Below, piece after piece: positions 31,196 to 40,073 of a stretch of 64,000 bases of DNA. The notes under the pieces were generated by a model, which saw only the letters and a list, made by a program, of their open reading frames with translations, ran no database searches and was not told where the DNA came from. Every line of letters begins with the position of its first letter. Positions within the stretch are counted from its first letter, which is position 1. Source of the DNA: Prorocentrum cordatum (Eukaryota; Sar; Dinophyceae; Prorocentrales; Prorocentraceae); NCBI GenBank assembly GCA_963575745.1, contig CAUYUJ010000847.1:245141-309140 (forward strand), given 5' to 3'. The position numbers were made by a program, and so were the translations under genes.

Positions 31196-31336
31196 GGTGA
31201 GGATATTTCGCTGGCGGTTTTAGGCCAGGGGGGATGAGGATATTTCGCTGGCAGTTTTAAGCCAAAGAGGTGAGAGATTTCGCTGGCAGCTTTAGGCCAA
31301 GGGGGTGCGGATATTTCGCTGGCAGGCGTACGCCAG
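31187..31336 (+). repeat. Four tandem ~36-bp units
   Basis: Units start at about 31187, 31223, 31260 and 31295. Each carries GGCCA with a G-run, GAGGATATTTCGCTGGC and a TTTTA end. Lengths are 35-37 bp. Confidence 0.85.
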
Positions 31337-31379
31337 GGATCAGCTGTTTATGCTGGCCGTTTCTCGAAGGGCCGAGGTT

Positions 31380-31740
31380 GTTCCAGGAAAGACAACGAGC
31401 AATGTCATGTGACACGTTGAGGGCGGTCAGGACTGATCGGCGGATTTGACGGTGTCAATTGTTCTCGGCGCGCCATGCAGCCGCAACGTCGGAATAAGGA
31501 TCACATTGGACGTTGGGCAAAGGACCGCCCAGTTGGTCACGCTGATTTCGCTTATGTGGACGTTGATTTTGGTTGAGCTTCTGCTTGCCTACCCGCAGGA
31601 AGTGCAACGAGCAGTGCTATGTGACACGCTGGGGGCGGTCAAGACTGATCGGCGGATTCGACGGTCAAGGGTTCTCGGCGCGCCATGCAGCCACAACGCT
31701 GGATTAAGGATCGCTGTGGGCGTTGGGCGAACAATTAATT
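31380..31740 (+). repeat. Two-copy ~211-bp direct repeat
   Basis: CAACGAGCA, TGTGACACG, GGGCGGTCA, GACTGATCGGCGGATT and TTCTCGGCGCGCCATGCAGCC appear in order from about 31393 and again from about 31604. No gene is recognised. Confidence 0.8.
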
Positions 31741-31899
31741 ACAAGTATGTGATGCTTGATTTTGACTGAAGCCCTGTCTGTCTATCTGCAGCCGCACGCG
31801 CGCTCAAGATCACTTTTTCCATTAGGGAACGCAGCGTACTTACCATCACGTCTTAGGCACCATGCCTTCTCGCACAAAGCTGGTGTGTCGTGTTTGCAA

Positions 31900-32055
31900 A
31901 GAGCTTCGGCCCCGCCTGCACCCGTGGGTTTCGCCCACTCCGGCCGCCTGAGGCCCCGCCTTCCTGTGCCTTGTCTCCCTAATTAAAGCTGTGCATAGCC
32001 CGCCTAGCTTGTGGCGGAAGAGGTTCGCTCCCGCCCCGCAGATCAAAAGTGTTTG
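31900..32055 (+). repeat. Dispersed repeat family A, copy 2
   Basis: Matches 8430-8595: CGGCCGCCTGAGGCC, CCTGTGCCTTGTCTCCC, AATTAAAGCTGTGC, TAGCCCGCCTAGCTTG, GGAAGAGGTT and GCCCCGCAGA, about 85% alike by eye. Confidence 0.75.
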
Positions 32056-32069
32056 CAGAGAGCTAAGAT

Positions 32070-32300
32070 GGTGTCCCGGAGGAGGAAGAGGAGGAGGAGG
32101 AGGAGGAGGAGGAGGAGGAGGAGGAGGAGGAGGAGGAGGAGGAGCAGGATGAAGAGAAGGCGGAGGAGGAGGAGGGAGGGACACGGAGGAGGTGGGGGAG
32201 GGAAGGCGAGGGAGGAGGACGACGACGACGGATGATCTGGCAGGGTGACACTGGTAGATAGAGGGAGGACGAGGAGGAGGAGGCGGAAGGAGGATGAAGA
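32070..32300 (+). repeat. (AGG)n microsatellite
   Basis: A near-pure AGG run from about 32078 to 32142, then GGA-rich sequence with GACGACGACG near 32217-32231. Confidence 0.95.
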
Positions 32301-33062
32301 GGGAGGAGGGGAATGAACTTGCGCTCGGCGCCGGCACCCCTACGCCGCGCGATCCAGTATTGGGCCCTCGCTTGACAGGCCCAGGCAATGCCCACGCATT
32401 CAGCGCGGTGCTGCGCCAGTGCATATATGTTCGCCCGTTGGCGTGGGCTGGCTCGGGGGCCAAGGGGCGAGCTGTCCGGTCATTGAATCGCTTCGCTCAT
32501 TCCGCCGGCTTGTACTGTGCCATCTTTGGCAGTTGCGCGTGCGTGCATGGGCCATGCGGTGCTGCTGGTCGGCGCTGCTGCGATTGTAGGTGAGAGTCCT
32601 CATGTATGGTTCTTGGTGTTTCTTCGGAGAATTCTAAGGGGCTCCTGTGTAGCAGTTTTCGGGACTCTTTGGGGCCTCCTGGGGGCGCCTTGGATGCCTC
32701 GTGGGGCTCTCTTGGCGCCTCTTGGGGGCCTCTTGGGGGCCTCTTGGACCCTCTTGAGGTGTTCTTGAGGGCCGCTTGGGGCAGCCTGGACGCCTCTTGA
32801 GGCCGGACGCTCGAAATATCTATTGGGGCTCCCCCTCGAGGGGTCTTCCTGGAGGTGTCTTGGGGCTCTCCAGCGCCGTCTTGGGAGAAACTTATCGTCT
32901 GGGGACCCCCAGGGGCAGCAACGCGCGCGCGAACTACAAAATTTCTAAAGCTGTTCCTGGAGATTTTAGCACGCCGTTGGCCCTTTGGGCAGGCGAACTG
33001 TTATGACATTATGGCTTTTCCTTGTGAGTGATTCTTGCAGCGCCATCGACAGTCAACCCGCA
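32301..33062. other. Spacer containing a TTGGGG array copy
   Basis: No gene is recognised. The TTGGGGCCTC-type array recurs at about 32640-32900, followed by AACTACAAAATTTCTAAAG, a diverged form of the CGCTAAAATC module at 8996 and 9920. Confidence 0.5.
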
Positions 33063-33235
33063 TAATAAAGATGGGCATCATTCCCAAGGGTACCCTTGCA
33101 TCCTTGCCTCCTCGGGCCATCCTTGTCCACTTTCGTTGGCCGCGCTCCGCTCGAAAGCTTCGAAATGGGCGTCCAGGGCCCATACTTCCTTATCGCGTAT
33201 CCTTACGATACGGGCCGACTGTACTACATAGGTCG
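33063..33235 (-). repeat. Dispersed repeat family C, inverted copy
   Basis: The reverse complement of this block matches 56634-56800: ACAGTCGGCC, GTATCGTAAGGAT, CGCGATAAGG, GGACGCCCATTTCGA, GAGCGGAGCGCGGCCAACGA, AGTGG, CAAGGATGG, GAGGAGGCAAGGA and GGGTACCCTTGGGA. About 88% alike by eye. Confidence 0.85.
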
Positions 33236-33356
33236 TGGGCGGCGATTGGAGCGTCTTTAGGCAGGCCCCAACCATCCTGAGCAACGCCCCGCGCCTCACT
33301 CCTTCCCTCCCGATTATTCGCCCCTCCTTCCATCCGTTCCCTTGGGCCCATCGCAT

Positions 33357-33596
33357 CGTCATCATCTCCCCCTCATCACCATCATCATCATCAGCAGCAG
33401 CAGCAACATCAGCATCATCATCCTCAACGTCACCATCATCCGCATCACAATCATATTCATATTCATCTTCATATTCATCATGATCAGCAGCATCACCATC
33501 AGCATTATCATCAGCACCATCATGATCATCCTTATCATCACCCGCATCAGGATCATCATCCTACTCATCATCATTATCATCATCATCATCATCCAC
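33357..33596 (+). repeat. (ATC)n microsatellite, 5' flank of LINE 1
   Basis: ATC/CAT triplets with CAG and TTC interruptions run up to the SL relict at 33597. The same motif on the same strand resumes at about 47638 where the LINE ends. Confidence 0.95.
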
Positions 33597-33613
33597 AGCC
33601 ATTTTGGCTCAAG
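33597..33613 (+). other. Spliced-leader relict, single 15-nt copy
   Basis: AG followed by CCATTTTGGCTCAAG is the SL core cut at its internal AG, placed exactly where the (ATC)n tract ends and LINE 1 begins. It is the form left when a newer SL joins at CCGTAG of an older one. Confidence 0.8.
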
Positions 33614-33750
33614 TTCGAACCTGTCGGCCTGGCAATTCGAGCACGTCTGCTGTTGAGGGGCTCTCGAGCATTTTCATCACAGGGGCTGTTGTGAGCACCT
33701 CAGCCAGTGCAGTGTGCAATCCCCCTTCTCCCTCTGCTGCTGCCGTGGCA

Positions 33751-34425
33751 ATGGTGGATCTCGAGTCCATCAAATCCCTGTTCGCTGAGCACCTTGCAAG
33801 CACGAGTCTCACGCTAGATCAGAAGTTCGATGCAAAGCTCGGGCCGATCGCTGAGGCAGTGTCGGCCCAAGGCCGAAGGTCAGAAGATCCAGGACATGAG
33901 GGACACAATCTCCTCGGTCATTTCAGCCCAGGACGGGTTGCAGGCTCGCCTCGATGCACTAGAACAGGCACATCAGCCATTTGTTTCGAAGGTTCCGTCT
34001 TCACATGAAGTGCCTCTCCCGGGGAAAAGAAAGGCCGTCGACTCGGACAGTTCCACCCCGGCTGGCAACAGTTCATTGCTCTAGAGGGTGCCCATCGCCT
34101 GTTCATTCTGGGTTTCAAGGATCGTCTCATGGTTTCGACGTTCGAAAGGATCCTCTCCGATATTGTAGGCAAGTGTGCGACGAAACAGGCGGGGTATCTC
34201 ATTCGCCGTGCTTATGACCTACAGAAGGTGACTCTGGATTTCCCTTCCCCAGCGATGGCGTCAGACTTCTCGGACAATTTCAGGAAGTTGGGTGAAACGT
34301 ACTCGGTGCCGAACCCAAGGGACCCGCAGGACCTCGGGCCGTTCCGTGTTCGCAGAAACCTGTCTCCCCAGCATCGCATCCTGTTCTTCAAGATGGGGAA
34401 AGTGCGCCAGGCGGTGCAGGAATAA
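33751..34425 (+). pseudogene. LINE 1 ORF1 protein (coiled-coil, nucleic-acid chaperone type)
   Basis: ATG at 33751 starts MVDLESIKSLFAEHLAS, a helical N-terminus. A frameshift near 33875 moves sense into a frame carrying IQDMRDTISSVISAQDGLQ, typical of a coiled coil. The last part (from about 34085) returns to the first frame and includes RLFILGFKDRLMVSTFERIL and RILFFKMGKVRQAVQE, suggestive of the RNA-recognition-like domain of LINE ORF1 proteins, ending at TAA 34423-34425. In LINEs this protein binds element RNA. The frameshift and an intervening stop make it a pseudogene. Identification rests on order and context more than on a signature motif. Confidence 0.55.
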
Positions 34426-34879
34426 CTGAGTAAGGTAGGGCTCCAGGCTAATTCGAGCGGGATTTGGGGTGATGTGTTTGCGCCCCGCTCGAAAAGGACC
34501 CCGTCCCAATTTTTCACTTCAGTTGCTGCCCGCAGGATGCGCGTGTAATCCACATGCGCGTTGAGGTAGTAGGGCTCGCGGCTTTGGCTCTGCAGTCAGT
34601 TCGTGGCAAATTCGAGACTGCATTTGAGTCGGTTCCCTCCCGCCCCTTTTGAGGAGGAGCACGACTGGCTTGGTGGCAGTGACTTGTTGAATGTGCCCAG
34701 TGGCCAGTTGTTGGACTCGAGGGAGAGTGGCGCAGATTCTGCCACAGATGGGCCCCCCCCCGAGTGTGAATTCAGTTAGTAGTGGCAGCGCCACCCAAGC
34801 TCAGCGCGCGTCTGATCAGTCTCTCGGTGGGGGGGGCCACTGGTTTGAAACGTCTCTTCCTTGTGCGCCGCCGCCGTCT

Positions 34880-34992
34880 TTCGTTCTCTCTGCTCTCACC
34901 TGGAACTCTAGGGGGCTCTTCGCTTCCATTTCTCATGCTTCCCTTCGCGCCCCCAGACTTTACCGCCAGTTTCCTGCGCGTTCCCGTCGTTT
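34880..34992 (+). pseudogene. LINE 1 endonuclease N-terminus, cut by copia
   Basis: ALTWNSRGLFA matches the first motif of LINE endonucleases (compare ASWNANGLL in LINE 2), carrying the metal-binding Asn. Eighty-odd bases later the copia LTR begins. The next catalytic motif, with QET, lies just beyond the other LTR at about 44396-44404. Confidence 0.65.
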
Positions 34993-35172
34993 TGTTCTCA
35001 TTTTCTTCTCCTCCCCTCGCCTCTTTGCGACCGACAGCGGTTGCGCAGCCAATTTGGCTTTGGGGCGCTCTCGCGCCAGAGGACTGCATGTTCGTGCGAT
35101 CTCACACACTTGGTTGAGAAAAGTGTTCCTTCTAGGCCTTTCGGCCCTCTCTGCCCCCGATGCCTGCTGACA
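34993..35172 (+). repeat. Copia 5' LTR
   Basis: 180 bp starting TGTTCTCATTTTC and ending TGCCTGCTGACA. It contains small hairpins (GGCGC-TCTC-GCGCC and GGCC-TTTC-GGCC). GTTCCTTCTAG about 25 bases upstream of an ATG at 35160 resembles a short splice acceptor. Confidence 0.95.
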
Positions 35173-35501
35173 ATGGTAGCCGGAGCGTGGACGAGGCACT
35201 GGGTCAAGGGGGCGCTGCTGAGCCAGGTGTTGAGGGCGCTGCACGCGAACAGGAGGTTCCCGAGCGAGGGGGCGCCCATGCGACCGACCCATGGGAAAGG
35301 ATCTCCACTCCTCAGAAGACAGACGGGGCCGCAGCCGGCCCTGATTCAGATGAGGACGCTTGGAGAAACTGGGGGCGCGCAGGCTGGTCTGATTGGCATT
35401 GGTCTTCCTCCTGGAGCTGGTGGGGTTCCGGCTTGTGGGGAAAGGCACCTGGGGATGAAGTCAATCGAGACTATTCTGCGCCTCCGACGTGGCATGGGTG
35501 A
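35160..35501 (+). pseudogene. gag: Copia Gag N-terminus, starts inside LTR
   Basis: The frame opens with ATG at 35160, still in the 5' LTR, and reads through the primer binding site (MPADNGSRSVDEALGQGG). It encodes 113 residues: an acidic/Gly linker, then a Trp-rich stretch (WRNWGRAGWSDWHWSSSWSW). TGA at 35499-35501 ends it, yet the same frame continues at 35502 with the main Gag-Pol frame, so the TGA is most simply a nonsense mutation. The true Gag would then begin in the LTR. Confidence 0.6.
35174..35186 (+). promoter_or_regulatory. Candidate tRNA primer binding site
   Basis: TGGTAGCCGGAGC begins one base after the LTR. It has the TGGTA start expected for pairing to a tRNA 3' CCA end and resembles the initiator-Met type TGGTATCAGAGC. 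The exact tRNA cannot be named from this window. Confidence 0.65.
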
Positions 35502-35507
35502 GAGAAT

Positions 35508-38500
35508 TTGGAGTTGCACTTGGCAAGTCTTAAGTCCTGGGACGGGCGGACCGCGTTCAAGGCGGAGACCCGCGCCGGGCGAGTGATCGAGACGTTCCCC
35601 ATCGAGTTTCAGGCGAGATTCAAGAGTATCAGGCACCTGACCGACGAGAGCGACGGCCTCAGTAAAGCCATTGACCATCTTAAGTTGCTCAACGGGGAGC
35701 GCCCAGGGGATAAAGAGCGGGAGGCCCACAATCAGGCACTCTTTGACTACTCGATAAAGAAGGGAGAGTCCCTCACGGACTACGTGATCAGGAGAGATCA
35801 ACAGACTGCGGCCGCAGAGCGGCTGGGTCTGACACTTCCCGACACGGTGAAGGCCAGGTACTACGAGGAAGGAGCTAACTTAACCCCCCAGCTTCGACTC
35901 AACCTGAGGACCCTGATGGCTGGTAAAAGGACCGTGGAGGCCGTTCGTGCTGCCCTACTGGAACTGGACATCACTGAGAGGCAGACGCTCCCGAAGCCGC
36001 CGGCGCCTGCTCAGGCCAGGAGTTTCGCGACCACGGCACCGGTGTTCGACGGGGCGGGGGATTGCGAGTGCGACGCATGTGACGACAGCGAGTGTTTCGG
36101 GCTCTATGAGATGGAGTTCGATGAGCAGGAGCTTGCCACCATTCTCGTTTCGCTGGACTCACAGGACCTTGACGAGGAGCACATCAGGGAGGTGTTTGCT
36201 GAGGTGACGCTTCCTCAGCGTCGTCGCACATGGGCAGAGCCCAGGCAGCTCAAGACGAACAGAAAAGTGGACAGGGATTTCTTCGATCGCAGCAAGGGAA
36301 AGGGAACGAAGAAGGTCACCAGAGACGACTTTAAGAAGAGATCCCGCTGTTCGAACTGCGGGGAAAAAGGGCATTGGCGAGAAGACTGTCGACGACCATA
36401 TCGGAGTAAGGCAGACAGGTTGAAGTCCGAGTCATCACGGTCGGCAGCGGTCAACAAGGGCCCAGACAAGAAGCCGGCGCAGAGCTCGTTCTACTTCAAT
36501 TTGGACTACGACGCGACTCACTCCGGGACGAGCTGGGCAGCGATTTTGGATGAGTCGGGCCAGGTGGGCTCGCTCTCCGCTGCCGCCGCGACTGCGGGTC
36601 AGGTGGACCAGCAGGAGCGCGACCTGGGTCAGGTGGATCTGGAGGCGCTCGCGGCGGCGACGCTGCAGGACATGGACGAGTACGCGCTGGTAGACACCGC
36701 TGCGGGACAGGCTCTGATAGGCACGCCAGACATCGACAAGTTGAGGGCTGCTTTCAAGAAAAAGGGTTTCGAGATACACTTTGTCGACACCGACAAGGCT
36801 CCCACGGCGAATGGAGTCGGAGGAAAAGTCAAGCCAGTCGGAGTTGCAGCAGTTCCGGTGTCGCTTCAGCATTGTGGAGTGGTGGAGTTCTTGGTCCTCC
36901 CGCATCCTTGCCCTCCCCTGCTTCCGGCGAAGTTTCTCGATTTTCTGAAGTCCGTAATAGATCTGCGTCGTAATGTGATGACGATCGGAGAAGATGGGAA
37001 TCGACGTGATTTGGATCTGCTCAAGCTTCCTTCGGGGCATCGAGCAGTATCATTGATAGGATGCAAGCCGAGCGAATTCGCCATTAGTGAGGATCTGGCC
37101 AGCAAATTTCCGCCTTTCGTCGCGAAGGCAGGTCGTGGTGATGTCTGGGCCGAGATCCCGATGACGCTCCAGGACTGCTGGGTTCAGGTTCCAGGTGCTG
37201 TTCGTCGAGTGCACGTGGGTCCTCGCCGTGAGGCTTCCAGCTTCGCCGAGGCTGAGCCGCCTCCTGTTCCAGTCTCGCAGTCAGGACCGGGCCGTGTCAC
37301 GTACCAGATGCTCGACAGTGAGTTTTCCGCTTGCAGCGTCCTCGAGAGCATCTGGGTCAACGGCATCCCGAGCGAGACCCTGAGCTTCACCGGCCGCTGG
37401 ATCGGGCACACCGAGTTCCCGACCGAGTGCTCGGATCAGGACTTAGGGGAAGGGCTGCAGCAGGGCACGTGCGGTAGATATCCCTCTTTCCCCCTCTCTC
37501 TAGGCCTCGATTCAGAACAGCCGGGTACCAGGGCCAGACAGTTTTCGGGTCTCGGGACTAGCCGATCCTCCGTAGCACATCCCGGCTCAAGCGATGACAG
37601 CAAGCAGCCGAACCAGCGAGACCGACTAGCGGTACCACTAGGAAAGCACCAGAGCGATGCCATCCGAGAAGATCAGGATCATCAAGAGCCGGAGCGCCCG
37701 CTCGCTACGGAGCTTGAGGCACCAGGCGCTGAAGGCCCAGCGCGACGACTTCCAGCCCGACGAGGACCTGGAGGTCATTCCCGAGAACACGGAGGAGGAC
37801 CCCGACTCGGAGCTCGAGATGAACTGGGACCAGACTCCAGATCCTTGGATCGACGGCATGCTGAGCTCAATCACCTACGAGGAGGAGAGCATGACGGCGG
37901 TGGAGAAGGAGCTGTTCTTCGAGGGCGCCTTCCTGCTCAGCCCAGCTGCGCGCACCTGGAGGAGGTGGTCGATCAAGATGATGCTGTACCTCAGGGTGTG
38001 CGCGATTTCCCGTCTGTCGGCGATCGTAGCCCCTCGCATGTCCAAGGTGCAGAGCGAGGAAGAGGAGGCGAAAGCGAGCTGCTCCCATCCGATGGAAGCG
38101 AGGTGGAGCGGCGGAAACGGGTACGGGCACTACTCAAAGTGCCGGATCTGCGACACCCGGCTCAGCTTCGTGAGGAAGACGAAGGAGGAGATCGAGGAGA
38201 CCAAGCGCAAGGTGGTGGCCAAGCGCGAGTCCAAGACGAAGGTCGAGAAGGAGGAGCCGCCGGCGGAGACCAAGGTCGACCCTCCGCCGAGGTACAAGGC
38301 TCCGTCGAGGTACGTCGAGTTCTGCGACGGAGTGCCGGTCAAGCCGCCGCCGCCGACGGCGAGGAAGTCCTTGCCAGTCTCGAAGCCGAGGGCGATCAGC
38401 AGCGCGGCAGGCAGCGGCGGTGCGGCGAGCAGCAGCAGCGGCAACCTCAGCAACATCGAGAAGGGCTTCGAGACGATGCAGTGGATGATGGTGGAGGACC

Positions 38501-40073
38501 GCAAGGAGCGCCAGCAGCAGATGGACCTGCTGATCAGCGTGATGAAGGGGCTCGGAGCTCTGCGCCCGGTGGCCGCGCCTCAGGAGGACGAGGAGAGCTA
38601 GGCGCCGCCAGGAGTGACGCATGCACGGAGGCAGATGCTTCTGGCCCTGCCGACCTCTCGGGTCGGTCTGCCAGGCTTGAAGCCAAATGTCCTGATGAAA
38701 AAGGAAGCCCTGCCCATGTCTCTCCTTCCCGCCCTTCCTCCTCTGCCTCATCCCTTTCCTTCCTGAGCAGAAAGATCCCAGCCCAGGCTGAGATCCTTGA
38801 CGCCCTTCCCGACCCAGGGTCTCACGGCAGCTGGATTGTCAAGAGCTTCCAAGCCGCGGCGAGAGACCTCGCCCGCCCGGTCAGAAACCGGGTTCCTCGT
38901 TTCGCGTCAGGGGTCTGGGATCTGGAGACCGGTAAGAGGGTCAGTCAAGATGAGGTCTCCTCTTTGCTCTCTTGGGTTCCCAGACGTCTTTCGGACCAGG
39001 AAAAAGGAGTCTGGGCCACGCAGCTGGCTATGGGGCGGTCGGGAGACCGGAATTTCGGAGACCCGCTCGATGGGTTTCGAAGGCTCCGGGTCCTCGACTC
39101 AGGGTCAGGGACGGTCGTGCTGGACGAGCTCTGCATCTTGTTGTCCTTCACGGCTGTCGCCGAGGCCTTAGATGGTCTCCCCGCCAGTTCCCTGGGCATC
39201 GAGCTCTGGACCGAGGCTGCCGGGGCCCCAGTCGGCTTCGACCCTAGACATCCAGTTTTCTGGGGGCAGGCGGAGTCCGAGATCACGGGAGAGCTTCAGG
39301 AGGATTCGGGAGCTGCGAGTTCGACCTGGTGTTTCGCGGACCGCTTCGCGGACTTCGAACAGGACACATTTGTTTCGCCTGCAGTTCCGAGGAGGGTCCG
39401 TCAGCAGGCTCTGCAGGTCTTAGAAGGGGCGGGGATTAGGAAAGTTAAGAGACGTGCCCGAAAGGACGTTCAGAAAGCCTTGAAGAGGTTGGGGGCTACG
39501 ATATGTCTCGAGCTCTTCTCTGCTCCGAGAGTGGAGCCCGAGCTCAGGCGTCTGGGTTTCCCCGCTTCCCCCTCCCTCGATCTTGGGACGGGGTGGGATT
39601 TCCGCAGGGCCGAGGACCGAAGACGTCTCTGGAAGCTTCTGGACACTGAGAACCCTCTCACGATCCTGATGTCCCCCCCTTGCACGGTGTTTAGTATTTC
39701 CAGGGCGACGGCGGACCAGATGGATCCGGCTAAGAGAGCCCGGGCAGAGCAAGAGGCTCTGCTTTTCATTTCTGTCTGTGCTCAGGTCGCGTCGTACCAG
39801 CATCAGAAGAGGCGTTTCTTTCTGCTCGAGCATCCCTTGACCGCCAGTAGCTGGCAATTGGTGAGTATCCAGAAGCTCGCAGCTCTTGAGGGGGTTCGTT
39901 ACGTGGACACGGATCAGCGTGCTTTCGGGCTTTCGGTGTCCCCAGGGACCGTCTCCAAGAAACCCACTAGGCTGTTGTCCAACAGTCGCGATCTCCTGCG
40001 CGCCTGCTCTCGCAAGTGCCCCGGAGATCATGAGCACCTCCAGGACGAGGGCGTCGCAGCAGTACCCCCGTGA
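35508..40073 (+). CDS. gag-pol: Copia Gag - zinc knuckle - protease ... methyltransferase-like region
   Basis: The frame is open for 1521 codons without an ATG near its start; it continues the Gag ORF at 35160. Residues 1-280 are Gag capsid-like helices. CSNCGEKGHWREDC (36348-36389) is a CCHC knuckle that binds RNA. LVDTAAGQALIG (about 36687-36722) is the aspartic protease active site. After about 37440 the frame becomes Arg/Gly/Glu-rich without structure while another frame carries a good ORF (37657-38601), so this middle part is probably not translated in this frame. Sense returns near 38770 and runs through a C5-methyltransferase-like domain to TGA 40071-40073. Integrase lies one frame over. 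Confidence 0.75.
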   Translation: MELHLASLKSWDGRTAFKAETRAGRVIETFPIEFQARFKSIRHLTDESDGLSKAIDHLKLLNGERPGDKEREAHNQALFDYSIKKGESLTDYVIRRDQQTAAAERLGLTLPDTVKARYYEEGANLTPQLRLNLRTLMAGKRTVEAVRAALLELDITERQTLPKPPAPAQARSFATTAPVFDGAGDCECDACDDSECFGLYEMEFDEQELATILVSLDSQDLDEEHIREVFAEVTLPQRRRTWAEPRQLKTNRKVDRDFFDRSKGKGTKKVTRDDFKKRSRCSNCGEKGHWREDCRRPYRSKADRLKSESSRSAAVNKGPDKKPAQSSFYFNLDYDATHSGTSWAAILDESGQVGSLSAAAATAGQVDQQERDLGQVDLEALAAATLQDMDEYALVDTAAGQALIGTPDIDKLRAAFKKKGFEIHFVDTDKAPTANGVGGKVKPVGVAAVPVSLQHCGVVEFLVLPHPCPPLLPAKFLDFLKSVIDLRRNVMTIGEDGNRRDLDLLKLPSGHRAVSLIGCKPSEFAISEDLASKFPPFVAKAGRGDVWAEIPMTLQDCWVQVPGAVRRVHVGPRREASSFAEAEPPPVPVSQSGPGRVTYQMLDSEFSACSVLESIWVNGIPSETLSFTGRWIGHTEFPTECSDQDLGEGLQQGTCGRYPSFPLSLGLDSEQPGTRARQFSGLGTSRSSVAHPGSSDDSKQPNQRDRLAVPLGKHQSDAIREDQDHQEPERPLATELEAPGAEGPARRLPARRGPGGHSREHGGGPRLGARDELGPDSRSLDRRHAELNHLRGGEHDGGGEGAVLRGRLPAQPSCAHLEEVVDQDDAVPQGVRDFPSVGDRSPSHVQGAERGRGGESELLPSDGSEVERRKRVRALLKVPDLRHPAQLREEDEGGDRGDQAQGGGQARVQDEGREGGAAGGDQGRPSAEVQGSVEVRRVLRRSAGQAAAADGEEVLASLEAEGDQQRGRQRRCGEQQQRQPQQHREGLRDDAVDDGGGPQGAPAADGPADQRDEGARSSAPGGRASGGRGELGAARSDACTEADASGPADLSGRSARLEAKCPDEKGSPAHVSPSRPSSSASSLSFLSRKIPAQAEILDALPDPGSHGSWIVKSFQAAARDLARPVRNRVPRFASGVWDLETGKRVSQDEVSSLLSWVPRRLSDQEKGVWATQLAMGRSGDRNFGDPLDGFRRLRVLDSGSGTVVLDELCILLSFTAVAEALDGLPASSLGIELWTEAAGAPVGFDPRHPVFWGQAESEITGELQEDSGAASSTWCFADRFADFEQDTFVSPAVPRRVRQQALQVLEGAGIRKVKRRARKDVQKALKRLGATICLELFSAPRVEPELRRLGFPASPSLDLGTGWDFRRAEDRRRLWKLLDTENPLTILMSPPCTVFSISRATADQMDPAKRARAEQEALLFISVCAQVASYQHQKRRFFLLEHPLTASSWQLVSIQKLAALEGVRYVDTDQRAFGLSVSPGTVSKKPTRLLSNSRDLLRACSRKCPGDHEHLQDEGVAAVPP
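37481..37503 (+). promoter_or_regulatory. Strong splice-acceptor-like site upstream of nested ORF
   Basis: CCCTCTTTCCCCCTCTCTCTAG is a textbook polypyrimidine tract with AG at 37502-37503. It lies ~150 bases before the ATG of the 314-aa ORF, where protease-frame sense ends. A role as trans-splice acceptor for a separate mRNA is inferred. Confidence 0.4.
37657..38601 (+). CDS. Nested copia ORF with CxH...CxxC motif, unknown role
   Basis: ATG 37657 to TAG 38599-38601 encodes 314 residues in a frame different from Gag-protease; a TAG closes this frame just upstream (about 37639). N-terminus basic and helical (MPSEKIRIIKSRSARSLRSL), then acidic (EVIPENTEEDPDSELEMNWD). Next comes FEGAFLLSPAARTWRRW, then CSH about 17 residues before CRIC, a likely zinc site near residue 145-165. 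A Lys/Glu-rich helix, Pro-rich linker and Gln-rich helical C-terminus follow. It looks more protein-like than the overlapping Gag-Pol frame. Function is unknown; nucleic-acid binding is a guess. It may be a separate protein or a domain joined by frameshift or splicing. Confidence 0.6.
   Translation: MPSEKIRIIKSRSARSLRSLRHQALKAQRDDFQPDEDLEVIPENTEEDPDSELEMNWDQTPDPWIDGMLSSITYEEESMTAVEKELFFEGAFLLSPAARTWRRWSIKMMLYLRVCAISRLSAIVAPRMSKVQSEEEEAKASCSHPMEARWSGGNGYGHYSKCRICDTRLSFVRKTKEEIEETKRKVVAKRESKTKVEKEEPPAETKVDPPPRYKAPSRYVEFCDGVPVKPPPPTARKSLPVSKPRAISSAAGSGGAASSSSGNLSNIEKGFETMQWMMVEDRKERQQQMDLLISVMKGLGALRPVAAPQEDEES
38718..38771 (+). promoter_or_regulatory. Second splice-acceptor-like site
   Basis: A ~50-base pyrimidine-rich tract (TCTCTCCTTCCCGCCC to CCCTTTCCTTCC) ends in TGAGCAG near 38770, just where sense resumes for the methyltransferase-like part. 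With the site at 37502 it brackets the nested ORF. Confidence 0.4.
39490..39960 (+). other. Cytosine-C5-methyltransferase-like domain in copia Pol
   Basis: In the Gag-Pol frame, CLELFSAPRVEPELRRLGF followed by SLDLGTGWDF resembles motif I and the next strand of C5-methyltransferases. SPPCTVFS (39672-39695) parallels motif IV PCQ/PPC with the catalytic Cys followed by FS. FLLEHPLTASSW (about 39819-39854) parallels motif VI, with EHP in place of ENV. The FxGxG cofactor glycines are not preserved, so activity is uncertain. It sits between the nested ORF and integrase. Confidence 0.6.

Noticed and set aside
37440-38700. Gag-Pol frame translation across the nested ORF as a real domain
   Set aside because: It is Arg/Gly/Gln/Glu-rich without structure, while the other frame gives an ATG-initiated protein with a zinc-site pattern; the open frame is expected from high GC.
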